A stretch of 10,767 nucleotides of DNA, from the NCBI GenBank assembly GCA_964353255.1, contig CAYGVJ010000166.1, positions 1 to 10,767 of the forward strand. The letters are read 5' to 3'. Position 1 is the first letter of the stretch. Every line of letters begins with the position of its first letter. Shown in pieces: positions 1 through 7,028 of the stretch. The notes beneath the pieces were generated by a model. It had not been told where the DNA came from. It ran no database searches and was given only the letters and a program-made list of their open reading frames with translations. This DNA comes from VFZS01 sp964353255. Lineage in GTDB: Bacteria; Acidobacteriota; Terriglobia; Bryobacterales; Bryobacteraceae. A program made the position numbers and the translations under genes.

Positions 1-2253
1 CCCTATTCGGAAGATCACCCCAACCCGGGCCACGGCTGGGGCGCCGGCGTCACCTACACCATCACCCCGACCATCGTCAACGAGTTCACGTTCGGCAAGA
101 GCTGGAACAGTTGGGATTATTATCCGACCGATCCTTCCCAGCTCGACCGGTCCCGCATGGCCAACCCGCCGCACTGGTTCGACGAGAACCATCCCAGCTT
201 CAAGAACGACGGGAAGCGGCCCACGCTGTCGCCGGGCAGTCAGAACTTCTCGGTCTTTATTCCGGGCATCTACTTCGGCGGCGGCTCGACGGTCGGGCAG
301 GTGAACGGCTTCAACCACGGCATGCGGCCGTATACGAACTTCAACGACATCTGGACGTTTGGCGACAACCTGAGCATCGTCAAGGGCGCGCACAGTTTCA
401 AGACGGGCTTCTCCTTCGAGCGCACCGGCAAGTGGCAGCAGGCCGGCCAGGGCTCGTATCTCGGGGCGTACACCTTCTCCAGTACTTCCGCCATGCCCCA
501 GGATACCGGCAACGGATACGCCAACGCTTTGGTGGGGAATTTCCAGAACTACGCCGAAGGCTGGCGGGTCATGGGCGACTTCTGGTTCACGGGGGTCGAA
601 GCGTTTGTGCAGGATAACTGGCGCGTGAACCGGCGGCTCACGCTCGATGTGGGCGTCCGCCTCTACCACCTGATGCCCCAGGCGAACGAGAACGGGAATT
701 CGGCCATGTTCGTGGCTTCCACCTACGACGCTTCCAAGGTGGCCCGGCTGTACTATCCGGCCTACGACGCCAGCAACAAACAGGTGGCCAAAGACCTGAA
801 AACCGGATACACTACCTACCCGTCCTTGGTCGGGACCTTCGTTCCCTGTTCGGTTGGGGGATATGCCGGTTGCCCGACTTACACGCCCGGCATGGTGATT
901 ATGGACGGGAAGGCACTTCCGCAGTCGGGGTACACGGTGCGGTCGCTGGTGCCGGGCCTGCGTCTCGGCATTGCCTGGGATTTGTTCGGCAACGGCAAGA
1001 CCGCCATCCGGACCGGCTTCGGGCAGTTCTTCCACCGCGGCGACGGCAACCAGATCATGAACGCAGCCGGCCAACCGCCGGTCACCCTCAACAAGCTCCT
1101 GTACTATGCGCCCATCAGTTCCATATTGACGGAGGGCCCCAACGCCGCGGTCTCGCCGATCGCCCCTACCTACAACACTGTGGGCGAACAGAAATTGGAA
1201 GGGATCATGAACTGGAGCTTCGGCATCCAGCACGCCGTCGGTTTTGGGACGGTGGTGGACACTTCCTACGTGGGGGCTCGCCGCCGCCACATTCAGCAGA
1301 CCCGTCCGATCGACCCCATTCCGATGTACTCGCAGTACGACCCGAATAACGTGAGCCCCTGGAATGCCAGTCTGCCCGCCCACGCGAACCGGGCGTATGC
1401 CGACAACTTTTTCCGGCCCCTGGCGGGTCTGGGCGACCTGTCTTACCGCAATTTCGAAGCCAGCTCCAATTACGATGCCCTGCAAGTGAGTGTGCGGCGG
1501 GGCATGTCGCGTGGCCTCTCGTATGGAGTGGCTTATACGTTCTCGAAGGTCATGGCCACCACGGGCGCCAGCCCGTACTGGCCGGACAAATATCGGAACT
1601 ATGGGCCTACGGGAACCGCGCCGCACATTTTGGTGTTCAACTACATCTATGAGCTGCCGAACCTCGGCAAACGGATGAACAGCGGGTTGCTGGGCATCGT
1701 GACCGACCACTGGACCATATCCGGCGTCACCTCGATCCAGGGGGCGACCCGCACTTCGATCGGCGTTGGCTCCTTTACCGGCACCACGGCGACCAACCCC
1801 GCTCCGAACATTACCGGCTCGGCCGAAGGCGCCAGGATGATCGTCCTTGGCAACCCGATGCTCCCGAAGGACCAGAGGACGTTCTTCCGAGCTTACGACA
1901 CGTCGGTATTCGCGCCGCCGGCGGCCTGTAGTTGGACCAACAAGAACATGGCCTGCTTCGGGAATGCCGGCGGGAACCAGTACATGTTCCAGCCGACCAC
2001 CATGAGTAACTGGGACCTGACCCTCGCCAAGACCTTCCCGCTGAAGGGCGAAAAGGCGAGGGGCTTTACGTTCCGGGCCGAGATCTACAACCTCCCCAAC
2101 CACACGCAGTGGAGTGGGATCAACACCGGGCCCACCTGGGATCTCGCCTCGTACCTGAAGGGCCAGAGCGTGCAGACCAACGTGCAGTTCGGCCGTTACA
2201 CCTCGGCCCGCGCGCCGCGGCAGATGGCTATGACGCTGCGCTTCCAGTTCTAA
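1..2253 (+). CDS. TonB-dependent outer-membrane receptor (Oar-like), C-terminal part
   Basis: The frame is open from base 1 and ends at TAA 2251-2253, giving 750 visible residues; the N-terminus lies upstream, so an internal ATG such as 157 is not the true start. The sequence reads as the barrel of a large acidobacterial receptor: alternating aromatic strands and loops, segments such as 'HSFKTGFSFERTGKW' and 'VQDNWRVNRRLTLDVGVRLY' (a strand pattern typical of the family), 'SYGVAYTFSK', and a C-terminal strand ending 'MAMTLRFQF', whose terminal Phe fits the beta-barrel assembly signal. Two close cysteine pairs (residues about 283/291 and 643/652 of the visible part) could form loop disulfides. 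The carboxypeptidase-regulatory-like domain and plug expected in this family are not in the window. The substrate cannot be inferred; such receptors usually import complex organic ligands or serve in cell-surface functions. Confidence 0.9.
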   Translation, partial: PYSEDHPNPGHGWGAGVTYTITPTIVNEFTFGKSWNSWDYYPTDPSQLDRSRMANPPHWFDENHPSFKNDGKRPTLSPGSQNFSVFIPGIYFGGGSTVGQVNGFNHGMRPYTNFNDIWTFGDNLSIVKGAHSFKTGFSFERTGKWQQAGQGSYLGAYTFSSTSAMPQDTGNGYANALVGNFQNYAEGWRVMGDFWFTGVEAFVQDNWRVNRRLTLDVGVRLYHLMPQANENGNSAMFVASTYDASKVARLYYPAYDASNKQVAKDLKTGYTTYPSLVGTFVPCSVGGYAGCPTYTPGMVIMDGKALPQSGYTVRSLVPGLRLGIAWDLFGNGKTAIRTGFGQFFHRGDGNQIMNAAGQPPVTLNKLLYYAPISSILTEGPNAAVSPIAPTYNTVGEQKLEGIMNWSFGIQHAVGFGTVVDTSYVGARRRHIQQTRPIDPIPMYSQYDPNNVSPWNASLPAHANRAYADNFFRPLAGLGDLSYRNFEASSNYDALQVSVRRGMSRGLSYGVAYTFSKVMATTGASPYWPDKYRNYGPTGTAPHILVFNYIYELPNLGKRMNSGLLGIVTDHWTISGVTSIQGATRTSIGVGSFTGTTATNPAPNITGSAEGARMIVLGNPMLPKDQRTFFRAYDTSVFAPPAACSWTNKNMACFGNAGGNQYMFQPTTMSNWDLTLAKTFPLKGEKARGFTFRAEIYNLPNHTQWSGINTGPTWDLASYLKGQSVQTNVQFGRYTSARAPRQMAMTLRFQF

Positions 2254-2262
2254 GATTCCGTG

Positions 2263-2282
2263 GGACAGGCTTCAGCCTGTCC
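2263..2282. repeat. short perfect hairpin, possibly REP-like
   Basis: GGACAGGC, loop TTCA, GCCTGTCC: a perfect 8-bp stem starting 9 bases after the receptor stop codon. It has no T-tract and is followed by a second, much stronger hairpin. It could be a REP-type dispersed palindrome or an mRNA 3'-end stabiliser. Only one copy is visible here, so repeat status is inference. Confidence 0.4.
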
Positions 2283-2293
2283 GGCCCGTTGTT

Positions 2294-2335
2294 CCGAGCC
2301 GCCTGCGGCCTGCCGCAGGCGGCTCGGCTTTTCTT
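2294..2335 (+). terminator. rho-independent terminator after the TonB-dependent receptor
   Basis: A perfect 15-bp stem (CCGAGCCGCCTGCGG, 2294-2308), a CCTG loop, and the exact complement at 2313-2327, followed on the plus strand by CTTTTCTT. This is a classic intrinsic terminator for the receptor. On the minus strand no T-run follows the stem, so it is probably one-directional, although it lies just beyond the convergent oxidoreductase gene. Confidence 0.8.
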
Positions 2336-2353
2336 GGCCCGTGCAGGGAACCG

Positions 2354-4039
2354 CTACCGCGGCGTCACCTTCGGCCACCCCAACTCGAAACCCTGCGCCT
2401 GGAGTTTGGCCTGGAACTGCTCGAGCAGCTTCGCGGTGTTGCGGATGGCTCGCGGCGGTTCCTTGGTTTGGACAGCCTGCGCCGCCAGCATCCCGGCGGC
2501 CTCGCCGATGTTCCACTCCACCGGGTGCAGCCGGTAGCACCCATTGGTGATGTGCGTCACCCCGAGGTTCTTGGCTGCCGGCAGCAGGTTCTCCACGCGT
2601 ACCGGAATCAGGGCGCCCAGCGGGATCTGAAACGGCAGCGAACTCACGTCTATGTAATTGTCCCCGCCCGAGGAGGGGTGCAGGTCGATGCGGTAGCTGC
2701 CCACGCCGACCGAATCGCGAAACTGCTCGGCGGCCAGCTCCTCGCGCGGCCTGCCGGTCAGTTTCATCCGGGCTTCGGCGCCGACGTGCTGCTCCAGCAC
2801 CGTGAACTCCGCGCGGATCCGGCGCGATTCGCGGATGTAGGGGCACTTGGCCAGCCCGTCGCGGGCGCCCACGATGTCGCCGCGCAGGCGCAGCCCTTTC
2901 CAGCCCGCGCCCCCGTCGGGCCGCGGCGCCTCCGTCTGCATCCAGTAGAGCAGCGACAGGCTGAGCTGCCGGGCGCGCCTCAAGTGATGGGCCGCTTCAG
3001 CCTCGCTTACCTCATGGAGGTTCCCCAGCCAGTAGTCGTTCTGCGGCCAGTTGATCAGCGAGATGTCGCCTTGGTAAGTTCCAGGCTGGAAGTTGCGCCG
3101 GTCGGCGATGCGCCGGTACACCCAAAGGTTCATCCCGCTCTGTTTCGTCTCCCCGGTGGGATCAAAGTATACCACCCGCGGCTTCAAACTGATCGGCTCC
3201 GACATAGTCCAACTTAGTAACTTACCCGGCCATGCCGGCCGCAGCTCCGGCACATAGTCGCGCCAGAAGGCGTACTCTTCGGGCCGGTCGATGGTATGAT
3301 CTTCCCCGGGCCGGTAGTCGATGGCGAAGCAGACGGTGAAGGCTTGGATATTGGCCGGCTGCGCCGGCTCGGGCGCGTGCAGCTCGCCGGTCTGGCGGCG
3401 GGATTCGAAGCCCGTGACGTACTCGGTCCGGGTGAGCGGGAGCAAGTCGCCCTGCTCGGTGGCGTCCAGGAAGTAGGCCGCTTCGAGGACCCGCTCGCGC
3501 CCGCTTTGGAGATCCGCCAGGCGAACCGCGCGCACCTGGTCGCCGGCCACGTCAGCGGCCACCGGCTTGTGCCGGAGCAGGACGGTAAGCCGGCCCCCGC
3601 TCGCGTGCGGCGCCAGCATCTCCTCGAGCACGGCCAGCGAGACGCGGGGCTCGTGCGTCAGGCGCGACACGCTGCCCTCGCCCGGGTTGAGGTTCCAGCG
3701 CGCCCGGGCCTCTTCGGTGAGCGGGTAGGTACGGCGGTAGTAGTCGCGGACCGCCGCGCGGTAGGCGCGGTAGAGGCGCGTCGAGCCGAAGGACTCGATC
3801 CAGGGGTGCTCGTCCGGCGGCACGGCCTGCGCGGTGAGCTGACCGCCCAGCCAGTCGGTTTCCTCGGTCAGGATCACCCGCAGGCCGTGCCGCAAGGCCG
3901 CCAGGGCCGCCGCGCAGGCGCCGGTCCCGCCGCCGATGATCGCCACGTCCGCACGCAGCTCGCGCGCCGCCATGAGCCCGACGGGCAGCAGCAACAACCC
4001 GCCCGTCTGCTTCAAGAAGCTTCGCCGATCCTTTTTCAT
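2354..4039 (-). CDS. Tat-exported FAD-dependent oxidoreductase (FAD_oxidored family)
   Basis: 561 residues. The N-terminus carries a twin-arginine signal: 'DRRSFLK' (R5-R6), a hydrophobic stretch at residues 13-25, and a possible cleavage site after ELRA (residue 30). Immediately after comes the dinucleotide-binding fold 'VAIIGGGTGACAAALAA' (residues 32-48) with an acidic residue ending strand 2 ('VILTEE'). 'YFLDATEQGDLLPL' and the C-terminal 'NGCYRLHPVEWNIGEAAG' match the FAD-dependent oxidoreductase family (Pfam FAD_oxidored type), many members of which are exported and unassigned. The substrate is unknown; sugars or plant-derived compounds are plausible for this lineage but not shown. ATG 4037-4039 is chosen because it places the Tat motif correctly; there is no strong Shine-Dalgarno sequence. 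The gene stands alone, convergent with the receptor and divergent from a tiny membrane protein. Confidence 0.85.
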   Translation of the reverse strand: MKKDRRSFLKQTGGLLLLPVGLMAARELRADVAIIGGGTGACAAALAALRHGLRVILTEETDWLGGQLTAQAVPPDEHPWIESFGSTRLYRAYRAAVRDYYRRTYPLTEEARARWNLNPGEGSVSRLTHEPRVSLAVLEEMLAPHASGGRLTVLLRHKPVAADVAGDQVRAVRLADLQSGRERVLEAAYFLDATEQGDLLPLTRTEYVTGFESRRQTGELHAPEPAQPANIQAFTVCFAIDYRPGEDHTIDRPEEYAFWRDYVPELRPAWPGKLLSWTMSEPISLKPRVVYFDPTGETKQSGMNLWVYRRIADRRNFQPGTYQGDISLINWPQNDYWLGNLHEVSEAEAAHHLRRARQLSLSLLYWMQTEAPRPDGGAGWKGLRLRGDIVGARDGLAKCPYIRESRRIRAEFTVLEQHVGAEARMKLTGRPREELAAEQFRDSVGVGSYRIDLHPSSGGDNYIDVSSLPFQIPLGALIPVRVENLLPAAKNLGVTHITNGCYRLHPVEWNIGEAAGMLAAQAVQTKEPPRAIRNTAKLLEQFQAKLQAQGFELGWPKVTPR

Positions 4040-4047
4040 ACATCTCG

Positions 4048-4053
4048 ATAATA
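4048..4053 (-). promoter_or_regulatory. possible -10 box for the FAD oxidoreductase
   Basis: The minus strand reads TATTAT, 8 bases before the ATG. No convincing -35 box is found at the right distance, and the implied leader is only a few bases. A 10-bp palindrome, CCGCCGGCGG (4057-4066), lies just upstream. In GC-rich DNA the A/T-rich hexamer stands out, but support is weak. Confidence 0.25.
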
Positions 4054-4099
4054 GAACCGCCGGCGGCGAAGCTGGTAGGCTGGAACGCTAGGGACCTTC

Positions 4100-4258
4100 A
4101 TGAAACCGAGCTTGCGCGTGGCCCTGCTATGCTACGCCGCGCTGGCGCTGCTGGCGGGCCTGACGCTGGAAGGAGTGTGGCGCCTGGGGGTGTGGGTCTT
4201 TCTGGCGGGCCTGGCCGTGAAATCCTGGCTCGCCACCGCGCGGGGCCGGGAATCCTGA
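4100..4258 (+). CDS. small hydrophobic protein, two predicted membrane segments
   Basis: A 52-residue ORF, ATG 4100 to TGA 4256-4258. AGGGA at 4090-4094 sits 5 bases before the ATG, a good ribosome-binding site. The product has two hydrophobic segments (about residues 6-23 and 29-41) separated by a short charged turn ('LEGVWR'), and a basic C-terminal tail ('KSWLATARGRES'), the layout of a small inner-membrane hairpin protein. I recognise no family. It diverges from the FAD oxidoreductase and converges on the HEAT-repeat gene, so it is probably transcribed alone. Function unknown. Confidence 0.5.
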   Translation: MKPSLRVALLCYAALALLAGLTLEGVWRLGVWVFLAGLAVKSWLATARGRES

Positions 4259-4290
4259 GCCGCCGTGAGAAGTCCCAGCGCCCGCGGCCG

Positions 4291-4305
4291 CGCCCCAGTG
4301 GGGCG
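4291..4305. terminator. hairpin between convergent genes, possible terminator
   Basis: CGCCCC, loop AGT, GGGGCG lies between the 3' end of the small membrane protein (4258) and the 3' end of the HEAT-repeat gene (4326). The position suits a shared terminator, but there is no T-tract on either side and a 6-bp GC stem can arise by chance here. Confidence 0.25.
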
Positions 4306-4325
4306 TCAGGTCGCAGAGCTGCGCG

Positions 4326-5201
4326 TCACTCCGCCGCTGGGTTGATCCGCTGGATGCTCAGGGCGGCGTTGCGGCGCACTCTCTCCTGGCTGTCGGATTC
4401 CATCCCGCCGAGGGCCTCGAGAAAGCGGGCATCGCCGGCCTGGCCCATGACCCAGGCGGCTGTGGCGCGAAACTTGGGCGAGGCGTGGGCGGACATCTCC
4501 AGCAGAGCGTCGGCCGCCGCGTCCTCTCCTATCCGGTGCAACGCGAGCAGGGCATTGCCCGCCACTCGGTTGTCGGGGTCCCGGGCCAGTTCCCACAGAG
4601 CCTGGCGCGCGTGCCTGGCGTCCTCGCCCCAGATGGCCTCGATGGCGTTGGCCCGCACGCGGGGATCCGGCTCGCCCCGCGCCCATTTGACATCGCGAGC
4701 ACACCTGCCGATCAGCAAGGCCGCCTTGGAACGGATCCTCGGCTCAGGCACCCGGAGGATCTGCACCAGGGAAGGCAACAGCCGGCCGGCCGAGGAAACC
4801 TGCTCGAGAATGCTGAGGATCCTCTGCACCGCAGGAACGACCTGCGTGCCGGCCGGCTCCTGGAGGCGATCCAGGATCCAGCGCACTAGTTTGACATCCA
4901 CGAACGGCTCGATGCCGGAGACCCGCTTGACCAGTTCAACCGCGTCCTCCAGGCAAAACTGGGCCGGGTCCGCCAGGGCTTCCGGCAACAGGTCGTTCTC
5001 AATCAACAGGTTGACCAGGTACTGATGTCCCGGAGTTCGCTCGGCGGACTTCAGAATCTCCAGGGAATCCTGATAGAACTGCCGGCGGTTGCGGGCCAGC
5101 ATCTCGCTCATGGCCCGGCCGGCGGTGACCGGGCTGTGAGAGTAGCCATCGACCAACCCCTCGAGCAGGTCTACGGTTTCGGTCATGCCGTAAGCGTTCA
5201 T
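4326..5201 (-). CDS. HEAT-repeat protein
   Basis: 291 residues. The C-terminal half is made of about four to five HEAT-like helical pairs, recognisable by the repeating D-P-x-x-R/V-R-x-x-A pattern: 'EPRIRSKAALLIG' (153-165), 'DPRVRANAIEAIWG' (179-192), 'DPDNRVAGNALLALHRIG' (208-225), 'SPKFRATAAWVMGQAGD' (241-257) and 'QERVRRNAALSIQRI' (272-286). The N-terminal 140 residues are helical and unassigned. There is no signal peptide or membrane segment, so it should be cytoplasmic. Such proteins are scaffolds for protein-protein contacts; no enzyme activity is implied. It starts 37 bases after the phosphatase stop codon and is probably the last gene of the four-gene minus-strand operon. There is no clear Shine-Dalgarno sequence before ATG 5201, and Met6 is an alternative start. 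Confidence 0.75.
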   Translation of the reverse strand: MNAYGMTETVDLLEGLVDGYSHSPVTAGRAMSEMLARNRRQFYQDSLEILKSAERTPGHQYLVNLLIENDLLPEALADPAQFCLEDAVELVKRVSGIEPFVDVKLVRWILDRLQEPAGTQVVPAVQRILSILEQVSSAGRLLPSLVQILRVPEPRIRSKAALLIGRCARDVKWARGEPDPRVRANAIEAIWGEDARHARQALWELARDPDNRVAGNALLALHRIGEDAAADALLEMSAHASPKFRATAAWVMGQAGDARFLEALGGMESDSQERVRRNAALSIQRINPAAE

Positions 5202-5238
5202 CGACGCAGGGCGAAGGAACTTTAGGCCGGGGTGAGGG

Positions 5239-6003
5239 CTAGCGCCAGAACTGATACCATTTGCGCTGCCGGGCCGGCTCCGGTGGCGCCTCGAACTCGA
5301 CAGGCTCGCCCTCCAGAACCGCCCGGGGATTGCTCACCAGGAGGCGCTCGGCCCAGGCCTCGGAGAGGCGCTTGGCGATCTGCTCGTAGGCCACGTCTAG
5401 CCGGGGCGTGCGGTCCTCGGGATCGTGCGCGTCGCTGGCCACGAACTGCGCCAGGCCGCGACGGGTCAGCTCCCAGGCGAACTCCCGGGCCTCGCCGCCG
5501 AAGCGGCCCGCCAGTGACTGCGCCGTCACCTGGAGACCGCAGCCGCTGGCCACCCAGCCCTCCAACTGCGGCAGCCGCTTCTGCAAGAGCCAGTTGCGTT
5601 CCGGGTGAGTGACGATGGGGTTGAGGCCCGCCTCCCGCAGCCGGAAGAAGATGTCGTCGATCGACTTGGCGATCATCAGGTCGGAGAACTCCACCAGCAG
5701 GTAGTTCCGGCGATTGATGGCGTAGGTGGCGGGGTTGGCCAGGGCGTCCTGGATGTTGTCGTAGGTGAGGTGGAAATCGCAGCCCCGGTAGATGCGCACC
5801 TGCTCTCCGCAGGCCCGGCGGAGTTCGGCGATCTTCTCATCCACCTGGTCGGACTGGAACCGGAACTCCAGGCTGGCGTGGGGCGTGGCGACGATGTCGG
5901 TGGTGCCGTGCTCGGCAGCCAGGCGGACCATGGCCACGCACTCTTCCAGCGTGGCGGGGCCGTCGTCTAATCCGGGGAGGATGTGGCTGTGAATGTCGAT
6001 CAT
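5239..6003 (-). CDS. PHP-family protein tyrosine phosphatase (CpsB/CapC/YwqE type)
   Basis: 254 residues, the usual length of CpsB/YwqE enzymes. These metal-dependent PHP-domain phosphatases remove phosphate from bacterial tyrosine kinases and other tyrosine-phosphorylated proteins that control capsule or exopolysaccharide assembly. Seen motifs, in order: 'DIHSHILPGLDDGP' (residues 3-16; metal ligands H5 and H7), 'ATPH' (39-42), E105 in 'LVEFS', 'THPERN' (132-137) and 'SDAHD' (190-194). These fit the metal-binding site of the family. D76 stands where many relatives have Glu ('GxE'). The C-terminus is an Arg/Trp-rich tail ('RQRKWYQFWR') that could contact membranes or nucleic acid (inference). 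No kinase or polysaccharide gene is in the window, so its target is unknown; the co-directional neighbours are two membrane-anchored proteins and a HEAT scaffold. Confidence 0.85.
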   Translation of the reverse strand: MIDIHSHILPGLDDGPATLEECVAMVRLAAEHGTTDIVATPHASLEFRFQSDQVDEKIAELRRACGEQVRIYRGCDFHLTYDNIQDALANPATYAINRRNYLLVEFSDLMIAKSIDDIFFRLREAGLNPIVTHPERNWLLQKRLPQLEGWVASGCGLQVTAQSLAGRFGGEAREFAWELTRRGLAQFVASDAHDPEDRTPRLDVAYEQIAKRLSEAWAERLLVSNPRAVLEGEPVEFEAPPEPARQRKWYQFWR

Positions 6004-6029
6004 GGCCGGCTGCCGGGAAGCCCCCCCGT

Positions 6030-6051
6030 GCGGCGCGCCGCGGCGCGCCGC
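6030..6051. promoter_or_regulatory. 22-bp perfect palindrome in the operon's internal gap
   Basis: The 77-base gap between the DUF948-like gene and the phosphatase contains a 22-base perfect palindrome made only of G and C: the 10-mer CGGCGCGCCG occurs twice in tandem (6031-6050), extended by one matching base on each side. In the minus-strand transcript it would fold into a strong hairpin about 27 bases before the phosphatase start. It could act as an attenuator, a processing site, or a mark of different expression of upstream and downstream genes. There is no T-tract, so it is not a standard terminator. Confidence 0.35.
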
Positions 6052-6080
6052 CTGCCCCGTCCCGCCGCCCGGTCCGGGCG

Positions 6081-6584
6081 TCAGATGAACATCTCTTCGT
6101 CGTGAGTGGCCCGCTCGACGGTGGTCCGGCGCCCGCTGAACAGAGCCGCCATAGTGGCGCGGATGCCCAGGTTCAGCGCATTGAGCTGCCGGAGCGGTTG
6201 CAGGACGCCGCGATGCAATAGGTCCACGGTTTCCTGAAACCGGCCCACCGTGTCGTCCAAGACCATCTCGAGGCGCTGCATCTGGGCCCGAGTGCGCGCG
6301 GTGGCGTCCTCGAGGAACTCATCGACGCGCTCTAACTGCCTGCGGGTGAGATCCAGGACTTCGGTGGCCCTGGAAGTCACTGCCCCCGTTTGCGTGCGGA
6401 CCTCAGCCAGCAGGCGGCTGGCTTCGCCCAGCACCGGCTCGATCCTGGCGGCCAGCGCGGCCAGTTGCCTGCCGGTGGTCCTGGACTGCAAGTAGGTCGC
6501 GAACAGGATGATGGTCTGGAGCAGAATTGCCGCGCCGGCCACGATGACAGCGGCGGTGATGGTATAGGTCTGCGAATCGCTCAT
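6081..6584 (-). CDS. single-span membrane protein with coiled-coil tail (DUF948-like)
   Basis: 167 residues. A single membrane segment spans about residues 9-31, preceded by a short polar N-terminus. It is followed by a long amphipathic helical region (about 38-145) rich in Glu, Arg, Leu and Ala with heptad spacing, e.g. 'LAALAARIEPVLGEASRLLAE'. This organisation fits the DUF948 group and other bitopic coiled-coil proteins often found beside YtxH-type genes. The role in this family is not established; an envelope or stress-related scaffold is the usual guess. It begins 30 bases after the YtxH-like stop codon, which supports co-transcription. No clear Shine-Dalgarno sequence precedes ATG 6584. 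Family assignment is by architecture, not by a diagnostic motif. Confidence 0.65.
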   Translation of the reverse strand: MSDSQTYTITAAVIVAGAAILLQTIILFATYLQSRTTGRQLAALAARIEPVLGEASRLLAEVRTQTGAVTSRATEVLDLTRRQLERVDEFLEDATARTRAQMQRLEMVLDDTVGRFQETVDLLHRGVLQPLRQLNALNLGIRATMAALFSGRRTTVERATHDEEMFI

Positions 6585-6614
6585 GAATTGTGCGTGTGGA
6601 GGGCTGCGCCGGGG

Positions 6615-6923
6615 TTACCCTTCGGAGCCTCCTTCCGAACCGCCTCCAGCCACGGCCTCACGGTAGGCCTGCCTGCCGGCCTCGACCGCCGCGGACAGAT
6701 GCTCGCGGTGACGGCTCACGGCCGACTTGCCGCGCTCGACGGCCTCGCCGGCCGACTCGCGCACCTCGTCGGCGCGCCGCTTCAGGTAGTCGTGCCCCTC
6801 GCCGGCTTTGGTGCGAATGTACTCGCGGGTTTCCTCGCCCGACTTGGGGGCGAACAGCACGCCGATGGCCAAGCCGAGGCCGAGGCCGAACACGAAATAA
6901 GCGAACTTGTTTTCTTCCGCCAT
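6615..6923 (-). CDS. YtxH-domain small membrane protein
   Basis: 102 residues from ATG 6923. One glycine-rich membrane segment ('FAYFVFGLGLGLAIGVLFAP', residues 7-26) runs directly into the YtxH signature 'GVLFAPKSGEETREYI' (21-36). A charged helical tail follows (about 37-90), then a Gly/Ser/Glu-rich end. An in-frame ATG at 6950 would give 111 residues, but the internal ATG at 6923 is preferred: GGGAGG lies 7 bases before it and the product then begins 'MAEENK', as usual for the family. YtxH proteins are membrane-anchored and linked to general stress in Bacillus; the biochemical function is unknown. First gene of the minus-strand operon, divergent from recX. Confidence 0.8.
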   Translation of the reverse strand: MAEENKFAYFVFGLGLGLAIGVLFAPKSGEETREYIRTKAGEGHDYLKRRADEVRESAGEAVERGKSAVSRHREHLSAAVEAGRQAYREAVAGGGSEGGSEG

Positions 6924-6940
6924 GTTGCTGCCTCCCTGGT

Positions 6941-6969
6941 TTGCTACCACTACTCTCCCCTACTAATAT
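6941..6969 (+). promoter_or_regulatory. candidate recX promoter in the divergent intergenic region
   Basis: TTGCTA (6941-6946), a 17-base spacer, then TAATAT (6964-6969) in the only A/T-rich patch of the 6924-7028 interval. Each box matches the sigma-70 consensus at 4 of 6 positions. Initiation would fall near 6976, leaving a leader of about 50 bases before recX. The same patch reads TATATT on the minus strand and may also serve the YtxH operon. Confidence 0.35.
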
Positions 6970-7028
6970 ACTATTTTGGAGGTGCTGGGCGGTGAGGCGG
7001 CGGCGGGGCGCGCCCGCCCGGGTCGGAA

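Noticed and set aside
111..617. Open frame from 111 inside the receptor gene, and other overlapping frames up to 2537
   Set aside because: The receptor frame is open from base 1 to 2253 with clear barrel features; the others are shifted-frame shadows.
3296..4051. Long open frames on the plus strand (also 2468-3217) opposite the FAD oxidoreductase
   Set aside because: They are antisense shadows caused by GC-rich third positions. The minus-strand product has a Tat signal, FAD-binding motif and conserved C-terminus, while the plus frames show no domain.
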